Notes under the pieces: model-generated | Told to the model about the DNA's origin: nothing | Database searches by the model: none | Seen by the model: the letters and a program-made list of their open reading frames with translations, nothing else | Made by a program: the position numbers and the translations under genes | Shown: positions 10,954 to 19,998 of the stretch, in pieces | How the letters are laid out: each line of letters starts with the position of its first letter | Numbering within the stretch: position 1 is the stretch's first letter | NCBI GenBank assembly: GCA_029972225.1 | Contig: CP124756.1 | Location: forward strand, 682,001 to 746,000 | Origin: Candidatus Thiothrix putei | GTDB lineage: Bacteria; Pseudomonadota; Gammaproteobacteria; Thiotrichales; Thiotrichaceae | Direction of reading: 5' to 3' | DNA: 64,000 nt

Positions 10954-11954
10954 ATGTTAAAAGTTGCGTCATTTTTCGCTGGCATCGGTGGTTTTGATTT
11001 GGGTATGGAACGTGCAGGAATGCAGGTGGTGGTTCAGTGTGAAATTAGTACCTTCGCCAGCAAGTGTTAAAAAAGCATTGGCCGGATGTGCCACTATTTG
11101 GCGATATTAATCAGATGACGGTTGACGATATTCCGGCTGATACCGAGGTGTGGTGCGGCGGTTTCCCTTGTCAGGATTTATCGCTGGCCAATCAAGGCAA
11201 ACGTAAAGGATTAGCAGGTGAACGCAGTGGATTGTTCTTTCAATATGCAGCACTCATTGCCGCTCGAAAACCCCGTTGGGTCATTATCGAAAATGTCCCC
11301 GGTCTGCTTAACAGCCATGAAGGCAAAGATTTCCGGGTTCTCCTCGAAAAGCTGGATGAACTCGGGTACGGCGTTTCGTGGCGAGTATTCGATGCAAAAT
11401 ATTTTGGAACACCCCAACGCCGTCGCCGTGTCTACCTTGTCGCAAGTTTTGGAAACCTCCGCTCCGCTGAAGTACTTTTTGAACGAGGGCCACTTGCAAT
11501 CGCTGCTCGTGCGGGCATCGGTCAGAAAGAAGCCATTGCCGGAGAATTTGGAGGCAGCGATCAGGAAGCAGATTGCTACGCTATCCAGCACGCGGGTATT
11601 GGCAGAAAACCCAGTGCAGGCCCCCAAGCCAAAGGCTACCGCAACGACGGCGAATCTTACACCCTCGACAGCCGGGGAAGTGCCGATGCTGTCTGTCAGA
11701 CGCTTGATGCCTTCCGAGTGCGAGATACTTCAGGGATTTCCAGCGGGGTGGACAGCAATAGATACCGCGCCGTAGGCAACGCGGTGTGTGTGCATGTGGT
11801 GGAATGGATTGGGCGGCGAGTATTAGCAGTGGATGCCGAATGGCAAGCCTCACTCCAAGGTGATGTAGGACGGTGGTATTTTCCTACTCAATGGTATGAG
11901 TGCGTAGCCAATCTTGTGCCAGATACAGCGCCAGCAAACTGCGCCCTTCGGTGA
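10954..11954 (+). pseudogene. Decayed C5-cytosine DNA methyltransferase
   Basis: Remains of a phage-type DNA cytosine methyltransferase. It begins MLKVASFFAGIGGFDLGMERAG (motif I spanning the two ends of this stretch), but a one-base loss near 11060 produces a TAA at 11068. The protein continues in another frame with GGFPCQDLS (catalytic Cys, motif IV), ENVPGLL (VI) and QRRRRVYLVASF (VIII). Near the end the motif IX-like RRLMPSECEILQGFPAGWT lies in a different frame from the motif X-like RYRAVGNAV, so at least two further shifts are needed. The 3' end runs into nudE on the other strand. No endonuclease gene is adjacent. Multiple shifts make sequencing error an unlikely sole explanation. Confidence 0.85.
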
Positions 11955-12438
11955 AATCATCCTGCAACAGTAAGTTGGCAGCGTCAGACAATTTCCAAGG
12001 CACGACCTCTAGCGGTTCGGGTTCATCACCGTCAACGCGATGAGGGTAAAGATCGCGGGCAAGAATCAAGTGGGTGTGATGTTGCATATAGCCGGGAGAA
12101 AGGCTGACCCGCCGCAACACGTGCAAGTCACGCGATGCGTAACCGACTTCTTCCATGATTTCGCGGTTGGCAGCGTCGAGGACATCTTCGCCGCGTTCGA
12201 CTTTGCCTTTGGGGAAGCCGAGTTCGTAGCGCCCGGTTCCTGCCGAATATTCGCGAATGAGCAGTAGTGTGTCGTCATTCAGCAGCGGCACGATCAACAC
12301 TGCGCCATTGCCACGGTTGGCAAGGCGCTCGTAAATGCGGCGTTCACCGTTGCTGAATTCCAAGTGGATTTCCTCCACGTGAAATAAGCGGCTGCTAGTG
12401 ACCGAGTGTATGGCATGAATCTTGGGTGGTTTTTGCAT
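11884..12438 (-). CDS. nudE: ADP-compound-hydrolysing Nudix enzyme NudE
   Basis: A 184-residue Nudix hydrolase. The Nudix box is complete: GKVERGEDVLDAANREIMEE followed by VGY (G-x5-E-x7-RE-x2-EE-x-G). Flanking signatures (ELGFPKG and LSPGYMQHHTHLILARDLYP) match NudE, which hydrolyses ADP-ribose, NADH and diadenosine polyphosphates. It precedes the propeller lipoprotein gene's 3' end in the opposite direction of transcription flow, with its stop overlapping the decayed methyltransferase gene. Confidence 0.88.
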   Translation of the reverse strand: MQKPPKIHAIHSVTSSRLFHVEEIHLEFSNGERRIYERLANRGNGAVLIVPLLNDDTLLLIREYSAGTGRYELGFPKGKVERGEDVLDAANREIMEEVGYASRDLHVLRRVSLSPGYMQHHTHLILARDLYPHRVDGDEPEPLEVVPWKLSDAANLLLQDDFTEGRSLLALYLAQDWLRTHTIE

Positions 12439-12452
12439 ACCCAGATTCTAAC

Positions 12453-14468
12453 CTACCAGGCTTGACTAATCACCTTGTCACCGTGCAGGTAATGTACATA
12501 AGTGTCGATCATCACCGAACGGTCATAAGGCCATTGGTAGGAATAGCCGTAAATGTCGGCGCTATTTTTAACAGTGCCGACGATGGGGGGCAGTGCCTGC
12601 ATAGTACCCGTGACGGTGTTGATGTTGAGTCGGTAGAGTTCGTCTTGTGTCCAGCTATAGTGGGTACTTGGCCCAGATGGTGCGTAACTGGGGGCAGATT
12701 CATGCAAGCTAACGGGTAAGGCTAATTGCAGGTTATTACCTTGCTGCAAAGTGGTTAACGCGTGATGACTTTGGGAAACACCGGTTTCTGTACCGCGTTT
12801 GCCAATAATGATCTTTTCTTTCTCATACGGGGCGGCTGGGTTGCTGATGTCGATGAGGGAAAGTTTCACACCTTGATACCATGCGCCACGTCCCTCATCA
12901 CCTCCGGCAACGGCTACTGCGTCTTTACCAATCCCCAATAAATAGTGGTTGCCAACCGGATGCAGGTAGTCGGAATAGCCATCAATTTGCAGTTCGCTGG
13001 CGATGAATGGGTCACGCGGATTAGACAAGTCCAGCAAATACAACGGGTCAGTGGTTTGGAACGTCACTAAATAGCCTTTGTCACCAAGAAACCGTGTCGC
13101 ATAAATTTGTTCACCCGGTTTGCCGAGCGGTGCGGGGCGCGTGTCATTGGGCAGTTTCGCGAGAATATCCAGTGATTGGGTCGCTGTATTTTCTTGCAGC
13201 GTATACAAACTGGCGGGGGAAGCAGTGCGATTTGACCAGCTACCGGTGTAAGTGATCAAGCGCAATACACCGTTGTGCTCACTCATGCGGAAGGGCTTTA
13301 GGTCTTGTTGCCAGCCTAAGTGCCCATTGACGCGCCCTGAGCCTTGGTAGGTAATGCCGTTGGCGAGGGAGAATTTATGCAAGTCGGTGGTAATCGCGGT
13401 GTCATAGTTGGTAACAGTATTGCTGACGGTTGCGTCAGCGACTTGTGCAGTGGTGTAGTTGTAATGCGTAGTCGCTAAATAAATAGCCTCACTGGAGGCG
13501 TACAAGGTCTCAGTATCACCGGCGAAACATTTGCCTTGAGGGATGGGGTTGCTGCTAGTCAAGTCGAGGGTCAAGAGGCTGATGATGCTGGTTTGATAGT
13601 CATCTTTGCCATTGTATTGCGTCATAAAGCAATCATCGGCAGCAAACAGCTCTTGCCCTGTGCCGTCATTGACGCGGTAATCGGGTAAAAAGTCGCTGAG
13701 TGTCGCTTGGTTGATCAAGTCACGGTTGGCGGCAGCTTCGGTGTCCGTTGTCGGGTACTCGATTAAACCTTTGAGGGTGGGTGTATGGCGGGTGGCGAGG
13801 TAGAGGGTCGAACCGATGCGTCGGCTGCTGATCATCTGTCCTTCTAGGGTTAGCTTACTGGTCTGGGCCGGGGCAGCAGGATCAGCAACATTGAGTAAGT
13901 GCACCTGACTTTGTTGGTTGCGCCAATAGCTGGGCGTAAACCAACCGTCCCAAATGCCCACTTGTTGTTGGTCTTCAGCGAGAGCTGCCAAGTGTGAGCC
14001 ATCCAGATAAAGCCCGGTCAGCACGGTGTTGGTGTCGTTGCTCAAGGGCAGTTCGGCTACTGCTTGTGTCGTCGCCTGATTTGCTTTGAAAATGCGCACA
14101 ATGGGTTTGTCGAGGGCGGCGGTGTAGAGATAATTACCATTGGTTTTCAGGCGGTCGGCTTCATCGACTGAGGTTTCTTGGGTATTGGTGCTGGAAAAAC
14201 TTTGAGTCGAACCTGCGGCACTGTCGGGAGCCGAGTTGCTGCTGCCTGTCGTGTAGGCAACGGGGTAAACTTCTGGGCGCGTTGTGCCGTAGATTGCCAA
14301 CATTTGCTTTTTAATTAAGGCTTCTAGCTCGGCATTAGAGGTCGCTTGTTTTAACGCGGGTTTGCTGACGGTATTCGAGGGATTATTTCCGCTGACACCG
14401 CCGCCGCCACAGCCAGCGAGTAACACGGCGATGGAAAGGCTTAGTCCCAGCAAATGCAGATTTTTCAT
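12453..14468 (-). CDS. Beta-propeller domain lipoprotein (copy 2)
   Basis: A 671-residue paralogue of the product of 911-2884. The start at 14468 is set by a perfect GGAGG ribosome-binding site 6 bases away and yields a lipoprotein signal (LLAGCGGGG, lipobox Cys about 21). The propeller entry motif is SVDEADRLKTNGNYLYTA, and later segments align with copy 1 (DDCFMTQYN, DPLYLLDLSNPRDP, GKRGTETGVSQSHHAL). The family is extracytoplasmic with unknown role. A longer frame upstream of 14468 overlaps the divergent yrfG leader and is not used. Confidence 0.87.
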   Translation of the reverse strand: MKNLHLLGLSLSIAVLLAGCGGGGVSGNNPSNTVSKPALKQATSNAELEALIKKQMLAIYGTTRPEVYPVAYTTGSSNSAPDSAAGSTQSFSSTNTQETSVDEADRLKTNGNYLYTAALDKPIVRIFKANQATTQAVAELPLSNDTNTVLTGLYLDGSHLAALAEDQQQVGIWDGWFTPSYWRNQQSQVHLLNVADPAAPAQTSKLTLEGQMISSRRIGSTLYLATRHTPTLKGLIEYPTTDTEAAANRDLINQATLSDFLPDYRVNDGTGQELFAADDCFMTQYNGKDDYQTSIISLLTLDLTSSNPIPQGKCFAGDTETLYASSEAIYLATTHYNYTTAQVADATVSNTVTNYDTAITTDLHKFSLANGITYQGSGRVNGHLGWQQDLKPFRMSEHNGVLRLITYTGSWSNRTASPASLYTLQENTATQSLDILAKLPNDTRPAPLGKPGEQIYATRFLGDKGYLVTFQTTDPLYLLDLSNPRDPFIASELQIDGYSDYLHPVGNHYLLGIGKDAVAVAGGDEGRGAWYQGVKLSLIDISNPAAPYEKEKIIIGKRGTETGVSQSHHALTTLQQGNNLQLALPVSLHESAPSYAPSGPSTHYSWTQDELYRLNINTVTGTMQALPPIVGTVKNSADIYGYSYQWPYDRSVMIDTYVHYLHGDKVISQAW

Positions 14469-14518
14469 ATTATCCTCCGGTATGATGCGATTTTTAGTGG
14501 TATGTGGAAGCCCATAAA

Positions 14519-15196
14519 ATGAATTATAACGCAATAGATTTAAATTGGCATGAGATAAACACCGTGTTTCTGGACATGGATGGCACGTTGTTGGATTTGC
14601 ATTTCGACAACCATTTTTGGCTAGAACATTTGCCCGTGCGCCTTGCCGCGCAGCGCGGCGCAACGCCGGATGAAGTTCGTACCTATTTGCATCAACGTTA
14701 CACCGAAATGGAGGGTACGCTGGAGTGGTATTGCCTTGATTATTGGCAAAATCATTTGGGAACGGACTTGGTGGCACTCAAACACGAGGTAGCGGATCGT
14801 ATCCAGATTCGGGCACATGTCGAACGCTTTTTAGAATCCCTGCATAAACGCGGCAAGCGGGTGGTGTTACTCACGAATGCACACCAAAAAAGCGTGGGGA
14901 TGAAATTCGGCTATGTGGCCTTAGAGCAGTATTTTGATCACATTATCACCTCGCATTCCCTTGGCTTACCCAAAGAGCACCCTGATTTTTGGCAGAAGTT
15001 AAGCGAAGTGGAGGTCTATGATCCTGCTCATTCCTTATTCATTGATGACAATCTGCATGTGCTGCGGGCGGCGCAAGCGCATGGCGTGAAGTATCTGTTG
15101 GCGATTCACCAGCCTGACTCGCAGCAACCACCCAAAGACACGCAGGAATTCACGGCAGTGGAATGTTACACACAACTTATGTCAGGCATTGAGTAA
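14519..15196 (+). CDS. yrfG: GMP/IMP 5'-nucleotidase YrfG (HAD family)
   Basis: A 225-residue HAD-superfamily phosphatase. Motif I is FLDMDGTLLDL, motif II lies in LLTNAHQKS, the lysine in GLPKEHPDF is motif III, and the acidic motif IV is FIDDNLHVL. The segment DYWQNHLGTDL and the helical cap match YrfG, which dephosphorylates purine mononucleotides. The ATG at 14519 was preferred over the one at 14504 because it gives the standard family N-terminus. It is divergent from the propeller lipoprotein and convergent with egtE. Confidence 0.85.
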   Translation: MNYNAIDLNWHEINTVFLDMDGTLLDLHFDNHFWLEHLPVRLAAQRGATPDEVRTYLHQRYTEMEGTLEWYCLDYWQNHLGTDLVALKHEVADRIQIRAHVERFLESLHKRGKRVVLLTNAHQKSVGMKFGYVALEQYFDHIITSHSLGLPKEHPDFWQKLSEVEVYDPAHSLFIDDNLHVLRAAQAHGVKYLLAIHQPDSQQPPKDTQEFTAVECYTQLMSGIE

Positions 15197-16309
15197 GTGA
15201 AGTACCTGTTCTAGCTGGCTGAACGGCGTATAAAAATGCGGTGAAAAGCGAATCCCGCCACCGCGTTGCGCACAAAATACGCCATTATTTTGCAGGTGCT
15301 GGAACAGTTCGGCATTGGTGCGCGTGCGCGAACGGAAGGTAACAATACCCGAAAGCCGTTCCGCCCGCGTATCACTGAGAATTTCCATATCCGGCAAGGC
15401 TTGCAAACCGTCCAGCAAATACTGTACCCGCGCACTTAGCTGTTCCCACACCGTTTCCATGCCTGTTTCTAGCAATACCCCAAGGCTGGCGTGCAGCGCA
15501 TGAATCCCCAGCATATTCGGGCTGCCGCATTCAAATCGCCGTGCATCCAGCGCAGGCTGGTAGTCTTCCATCGTGTAATCGGTTAAACCTTCTGCCATGT
15601 GCCAGCCGTATTGGGTTAAGCGCAAAGATTCCAACACCTCATGGCGCACGTAAAACAGTGCCAAGCCTTCCGCCCCTAACATCCATTTGTGTCCATCTGC
15701 CACTACAAAGTCAGCTTGCACTTGCTGCACATCAAACGGGATTGCACCGATTTGTTGAATCGCATCCACACAAAACAGAATGCCCTTGGCGCGGCAAAAT
15801 GCCCCGATCTTTGCCAAATCCATGCGCAAGCCGTTGGCGTATTGCACGGCACTAATGCTGAGCAAACGGGTACGGGCGTCGCACAATGCCAGTAACGCCG
15901 TTTCGGGATCATCGGGATGGTCGTTCAAATCCAATTGGCGAAACTCCACGCATTGGCTTGCCAGCGATTGCCACACATAGCGGTTGGAAGGAAATTCCTG
16001 ACGAATCCCCACCACGTTATCGCCTTCACGCCAGTCCAATCCGTAGGCGACAAATGACAAACCTTCCGAGGTGTTTTTTACCAGCGCAATATCGCCTGCT
16101 GCGGGGGCATTCAGCAATTCACGTGCTTGTTCGCGCAAGGCTTGTTCCACCGTCAGCCAGTGCGGGTAATTGAGCGTGCCTTGGCGGGCGTTTTCGGCGG
16201 CAAAGGCTTGCACAGCATCGGCGGTGACTTGCGGCCAGGGGGCTACCGCCGCGTGATTCAAATACAAACAGTTTTGCAGGGCAGGGAAGCGGCTTTCAGG
16301 TGTTGGCAT
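15182..16309 (-). CDS. egtE: Class V aminotransferase-fold PLP enzyme, probable EgtE (hercynylcysteine sulfoxide lyase)
   Basis: A 375-residue PLP enzyme of the class V aminotransferase / cysteine-desulfurase fold. The PLP lysine lies in VADGHKWMLGAEG, preceded by the Asp of CVDAIQQIG. Further anchors are NHAAVAPWP and LVKNTSEGLSFVA. The gene starts 7 bp after the egtD stop in an egtB-egtD operon, exactly where EgtE, the lyase releasing ergothioneine from its sulfoxide precursor, is found in other bacteria. The fold is certain from motifs; the EgtE role rests on context. Confidence 0.75.
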   Translation of the reverse strand: MPTPESRFPALQNCLYLNHAAVAPWPQVTADAVQAFAAENARQGTLNYPHWLTVEQALREQARELLNAPAAGDIALVKNTSEGLSFVAYGLDWREGDNVVGIRQEFPSNRYVWQSLASQCVEFRQLDLNDHPDDPETALLALCDARTRLLSISAVQYANGLRMDLAKIGAFCRAKGILFCVDAIQQIGAIPFDVQQVQADFVVADGHKWMLGAEGLALFYVRHEVLESLRLTQYGWHMAEGLTDYTMEDYQPALDARRFECGSPNMLGIHALHASLGVLLETGMETVWEQLSARVQYLLDGLQALPDMEILSDTRAERLSGIVTFRSRTRTNAELFQHLQNNGVFCAQRGGGIRFSPHFYTPFSQLEQVLHLLNA

Positions 16310-16316
16310 GACAGGC

Positions 16317-17288
16317 TCACACGGTGCAGTAATAGATGCCGAAGAGGTTAGCAGCATCTGTCCAATGTTGCTCACATTTGAAGCCTGCCGCTGTTGCCAA
16401 TGCGATGAACTCTTCCGGGTGGTATTTGTAGGAGTTTTCGGTATGAATCCGTTCGCCTTGTGCAAAGTGGAAAGTTTTGCCCGATACCTGTACTTGTTGG
16501 TCTTGCTGGCTGGTCAGGTGCATCTCAATCCGCCCCATCGCCTCGTTGTAGCACGCATAATGTGCAAACTGGTCGAGGTCGAACGTACCTTCCAACTCGT
16601 TATTAATACGCACCAACAAATTCAGATTAAACGCCGCCGTCACACCTGCCGCATCGTTATACGCAGTTTCCAGCACCGTTTTATCTTTCTTGCGATCTAC
16701 CCCAATTAACAAGCCGCCGCCTTTGCCAACCAATTGCGCAATATTGAACAGAAAATGCTGTGCTTCCGGTAAATCGAAATTGCCCAAGCTAGAGCCGGGG
16801 ATAAACACCACGCGCCGCCCAGCGGGTACGTTTTGTGGCAAGTGCAATTCGCGGGTGAAATCCAAACACGCCGCATGAACGTGCAACCACGGGAACGCTG
16901 CCCCCAAGGTCGCTGCCGATTGGCGCAGAAAATCGCCGGAAATATCCATCGGCACATACGCCGCAGGGCGCAACGCATCCAGCAACAACTGCACCTTCTC
17001 GCAACTGCCGCTACCCGGTTCGATCAGCACGGAGTCTGCACCGATCAACGCCGCCATGTCCGCCGCATAATCGCGGTACAACTGCTTTTCGACGTTTGGA
17101 ATGTAATATTCCGGCTGTTCCAAAATCGCTTCAAACAATTGCGAGCCGCGTTCATCGTAGAAGAATTTCGGCGGAATCTGTTTGTGTTCGTGCGCCAGCC
17201 CGTGCAGCACGGTTTGCCGGAAATTGTCCAACTCTGGCTGGTAATCGTGGAAGCTGACCTTGGTGGCTTTGGGGCAAATAGCGTTCAT
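16317..17288 (-). CDS. egtD: L-histidine N-alpha-methyltransferase EgtD
   Basis: A 323-residue SAM-dependent enzyme that trimethylates histidine to hercynine, the first step of ergothioneine synthesis. Signatures are PPKFFYDERGSQLFEAI, the SAM loop EPGSGSCEKVQLLLDAL, and VFIPGSSLGNF. The start at 17288 overlaps the egtB stop (ATGA), giving translational coupling. Full length for EgtD. Confidence 0.93.
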   Translation of the reverse strand: MNAICPKATKVSFHDYQPELDNFRQTVLHGLAHEHKQIPPKFFYDERGSQLFEAILEQPEYYIPNVEKQLYRDYAADMAALIGADSVLIEPGSGSCEKVQLLLDALRPAAYVPMDISGDFLRQSAATLGAAFPWLHVHAACLDFTRELHLPQNVPAGRRVVFIPGSSLGNFDLPEAQHFLFNIAQLVGKGGGLLIGVDRKKDKTVLETAYNDAAGVTAAFNLNLLVRINNELEGTFDLDQFAHYACYNEAMGRIEMHLTSQQDQQVQVSGKTFHFAQGERIHTENSYKYHPEEFIALATAAGFKCEQHWTDAANLFGIYYCTV

Positions 17289-18511
17289 ACGTCCTCCGCG
17301 AGACGAATACCGCTGAACTGCCAGCGGTCGTGGGGGTAAAAAAAGTTTCGGTAGGTGGGGCGAATGTGGTCGGGTGGCGTGATACACGCCCCGCCGCGCA
17401 AGACCCACTGGTTGCACATGAATTTGCCATTATATTCGCCCATGCTGCCTTCCAGCGGTTGGAAACGCGGGTAGGCGGTGTAGGGCGAAGCTGTCCATTC
17501 CCACAGCGAGCCGTAGTGTTGCCCCGTGCCTGCTTGCGGGTGGAAGGTATTGCTGTCGGTAAAGTGTCCGGTGATAGGCAATTCGCGCAATTGGTGTTCG
17601 AGTTCGGCTTCCAGTGGCAAGCGTTTGCCTGACCAGCGAGCGAAAGCATCGGCTTCGTAATAGCTGGTGTGAGCAACGGGTGCGGCAAGGTTGAGCGGCT
17701 CGAAACCGTGCAGGGTGAATTCGTACCATTGACCATCCCGCTGTTCCCAATACAAGGGCGCTTGCCAGCCGTGTTGCTGGCGGTAATACCAGCCATCCGC
17801 CAGCCACAGTTCGGCGCGTTGATAGCCGCCATCTTCGATGAAGGCGAGGTATTCGGCATTGGTGGTCAAACGCGAGGCGAGGCGGTGGGGTTCAAGCCAG
17901 ACCTTGTGCTGCGGGCGTTCGTTGTCGTAGGCGAAATTGTCGCCATCGAAACCGCTTGCAATCAAGCCACCGTCGCGCATTTCCCATTCAAGCGGGGCGG
18001 CTTCCTGCACGGGCAAGGTTTTGGGGAGGTAAATCGGGCGGAGTGGATTGCGCCAGAAATTGTGCTTAATGTCCATGTACAGCAGTTCTTGATGTTGCTG
18101 TTCGTGGTGCAAGCCGAGCGTGACCCGTGCGGCGATGGCTTGCGCTTGACTGGGGGCAGCGTCGCTTAGCAATGCCATCATGCGCTCATCAATCGCAGCA
18201 CGGTAGGCGTAGACTTCTTCCACCGTTGGGCGTGACATTAAACCGCGTTCGGCGCGGGGTTGCATCGAGCCAACGGTTTGGTAATACGAGTTGAACAGGT
18301 AATTGTATTCAGCGCGAAACGGTTGGTAATTTTTCACAAACGCTTGCAGCAGAAAGGTTTCAAAAAACCAGGTCACATGCCCCAAATGCCATTTCGGCGG
18401 GCTGGTTTCGACAATGCTTTGCAACTGGTAATCGTCGCGGGCAAGCGGGGCGCAAATCGCCGCGCTGAGGTGGCGAATGCGTTGGTATTCGGAAGCTAGG
18501 GCAGCAGTCAT
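17285..18511 (-). CDS. egtB: Ergothioneine biosynthesis sulfoxide synthase EgtB
   Basis: A 408-residue non-heme iron enzyme joining hercynine to a thiol substrate with oxygen. The N-terminal DinB-like domain carries the iron ligands (HLGHVTWFFETF and HHEQQHQELL, the H-x3-H-x-E pattern). The C-terminal formylglycine-generating-enzyme-like domain shows NAEYLAFIEDGGY, GFEPLNLAAPVAH and WVLRGGACITPPDH. No EgtC amidohydrolase gene lies nearby, so the enzyme may use free cysteine or rely on distant genes; that cannot be settled here. First of the coupled egtB-egtD-egtE run. Confidence 0.92.
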   Translation of the reverse strand: MTAALASEYQRIRHLSAAICAPLARDDYQLQSIVETSPPKWHLGHVTWFFETFLLQAFVKNYQPFRAEYNYLFNSYYQTVGSMQPRAERGLMSRPTVEEVYAYRAAIDERMMALLSDAAPSQAQAIAARVTLGLHHEQQHQELLYMDIKHNFWRNPLRPIYLPKTLPVQEAAPLEWEMRDGGLIASGFDGDNFAYDNERPQHKVWLEPHRLASRLTTNAEYLAFIEDGGYQRAELWLADGWYYRQQHGWQAPLYWEQRDGQWYEFTLHGFEPLNLAAPVAHTSYYEADAFARWSGKRLPLEAELEHQLRELPITGHFTDSNTFHPQAGTGQHYGSLWEWTASPYTAYPRFQPLEGSMGEYNGKFMCNQWVLRGGACITPPDHIRPTYRNFFYPHDRWQFSGIRLAEDV

Positions 18512-18605
18512 CTGACATTCCTTGATTGTTTGGTGCTTTGTAATACGTTTTGCGTCGGATAGCAGGTGGTCGCCATGATTGTGGGGTTTTTATTTGACGG
18601 AAAAA

Positions 18606-19454
18606 TTACACACCACACAAGCGCATGGCGACCTGTTCTGCCGCAGCGAGCGTATCCGCATACACAATAGCAATCCGATCCCGCGTTGCCGTATCCGGCA
18701 CAACCGTTACCCCATGCACCGCCGCAATCTCGGCATAATCCGCAGGCAATTCCCCCTCACCAAACAGCGAATAAACATAGCCTTCGCGCACGGATTCCAG
18801 CCCATGCCAGACGCGTTTATCCACCAATTCCACCCAAGCGGGTACAAAATGTGCGCCGTAAAAATCGAAGAAGCCGTTGGAGCCGCGCAAGTGCATTTCG
18901 ATAACCTTGCCACCAATCATTTCTACATTGCACAGTCCGGTGTAACCGGGAAGTTGGGCTTGGATCAAATCGCGAAGCAGCGGCTCTATCGCAGGTAAAC
19001 GTACCCCGATATGCCAATAAATCGGGCGTTGCTTGTCTTTCTGAGCCGCGCCTTGCGTGTGCGCGAACCACAGCACTTTGCCCGCGAGTACCAAACAATC
19101 GGTGCTGGTGTGGTCGCCGACCAAGTATTCACTCCAAAAACAGCCGGGGGCGCACGGCGTATGCCCACTCGCCAAAGCGCCTGCGGTAGTGGCTTGCGCA
19201 TCCAGCGACATGCCTAACAAATTGGTAATCGGTTTGACGAATAGTGGTGTTGTCGCGTCGATACCGGCACTCAGCGGGTCAATGCCACACGGCGCAGCTT
19301 GCAAGCTTTGCGCAAGTGCCAGTGCTAATTTGTCGTAAACATGACGATGCTCAGGATTAAGCTGCCAAGCGTAAGTATCGTTCACGCCAATGTTTTGCAC
19401 GGGTTGCGGCTGGAACAGGTGTTGGCGATGGGGTAAGACACCGTGGAATGGCAT
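18606..19454 (-). CDS. ATP-grasp-like protein upstream of egtB
   Basis: A 282-residue protein with no certain family. Its second half reads like the C-terminal part of an ATP-grasp ligase: SEYLVGDHTSTDCLVLAGKV, then LCNVEMIGGKVIEMHLRGSN, where Glu and Asn/Arg would bind metal and ATP. An N-terminal glycine-rich ATP loop is not obvious, so it may be a reduced member. The start at 19454 follows GGGAG. The gene is 94 bp upstream of egtB on the same strand, so it may belong to the ergothioneine operon. A role in conjugating ergothioneine or a precursor is a hypothesis only. Confidence 0.5.
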   Translation of the reverse strand: MPFHGVLPHRQHLFQPQPVQNIGVNDTYAWQLNPEHRHVYDKLALALAQSLQAAPCGIDPLSAGIDATTPLFVKPITNLLGMSLDAQATTAGALASGHTPCAPGCFWSEYLVGDHTSTDCLVLAGKVLWFAHTQGAAQKDKQRPIYWHIGVRLPAIEPLLRDLIQAQLPGYTGLCNVEMIGGKVIEMHLRGSNGFFDFYGAHFVPAWVELVDKRVWHGLESVREGYVYSLFGEGELPADYAEIAAVHGVTVVPDTATRDRIAIVYADTLAAAEQVAMRLCGV

Positions 19455-19600
19455 GGGCAACTCCCAATGAAAAATGCTCAGTATGCGTGTGAGTTGTGGG
19501 AGTGCAAAAAACCTTACCATTACCGTCGAATCATGCTTTGACACACTCTTGTGGAGCTAGCAGAATCGAATACGGATTAAAAATTCAGGGAATAACGTTC

Positions 19601-19981
19601 ATGTGGAAAACCTTCCTCGCCATCGCCATTGGTGCAGCACTTGGTGCATGGTTACGCTGGTTGTTAGGTTTGAAGCTCAACACGCTGTTGCCGCATCTGG
19701 CGGTGGGTACGCTCACCGCTAATTTGCTGGGTGCTTACACCATCGGCTTGGCGATTGCATTTTTCTCCAGCACCAACCTGTCTCCCGAATGGAAGCTGCT
19801 GATCATCACCGGCTTTTGCGGCAGTTTGACGACGTTTTCGACGTTTTCGGCGGAAGTCATGTTGTTGTTCCAAAACGGGCGTATGGCATGGGCAGCGGGG
19901 GTTATTAGCGTGCATGTGGTCGGTTCGTTACTCATGACACTGACAGGTATGGCAACATGGCAGTGGTTACGAACCCCTTAA
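19601..19981 (+). CDS. crcB: Fluoride exporter CrcB/Fluc
   Basis: A 126-residue membrane protein with four hydrophobic helices and the family signatures [27 protein letters not shown] and the pore motif [16 protein letters not shown]. CrcB/Fluc dimers export fluoride. The 50-70 bases upstream do not show the conserved crcB-motif fluoride riboswitch. The gene ends 17 bp before recQ. Confidence 0.9.
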   Translation: MWKTFLAIAIGAALGAWLRWLLGLKLNTLLPHLAVGTLTANLLGAYTIGLAIAFFSSTNLSPEWKLLIITGFCGSLTTFSTFSAEVMLLFQNGRMAWAAGVISVHVVGSLLMTLTGMATWQWLRTP

Positions 19982-19998
19982 GGTGAAACAATAGCGCT

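Noticed and set aside
19540..19600. A fluoride riboswitch before crcB.
   Set aside because: The conserved crcB-motif sequence blocks are absent in the short leader.
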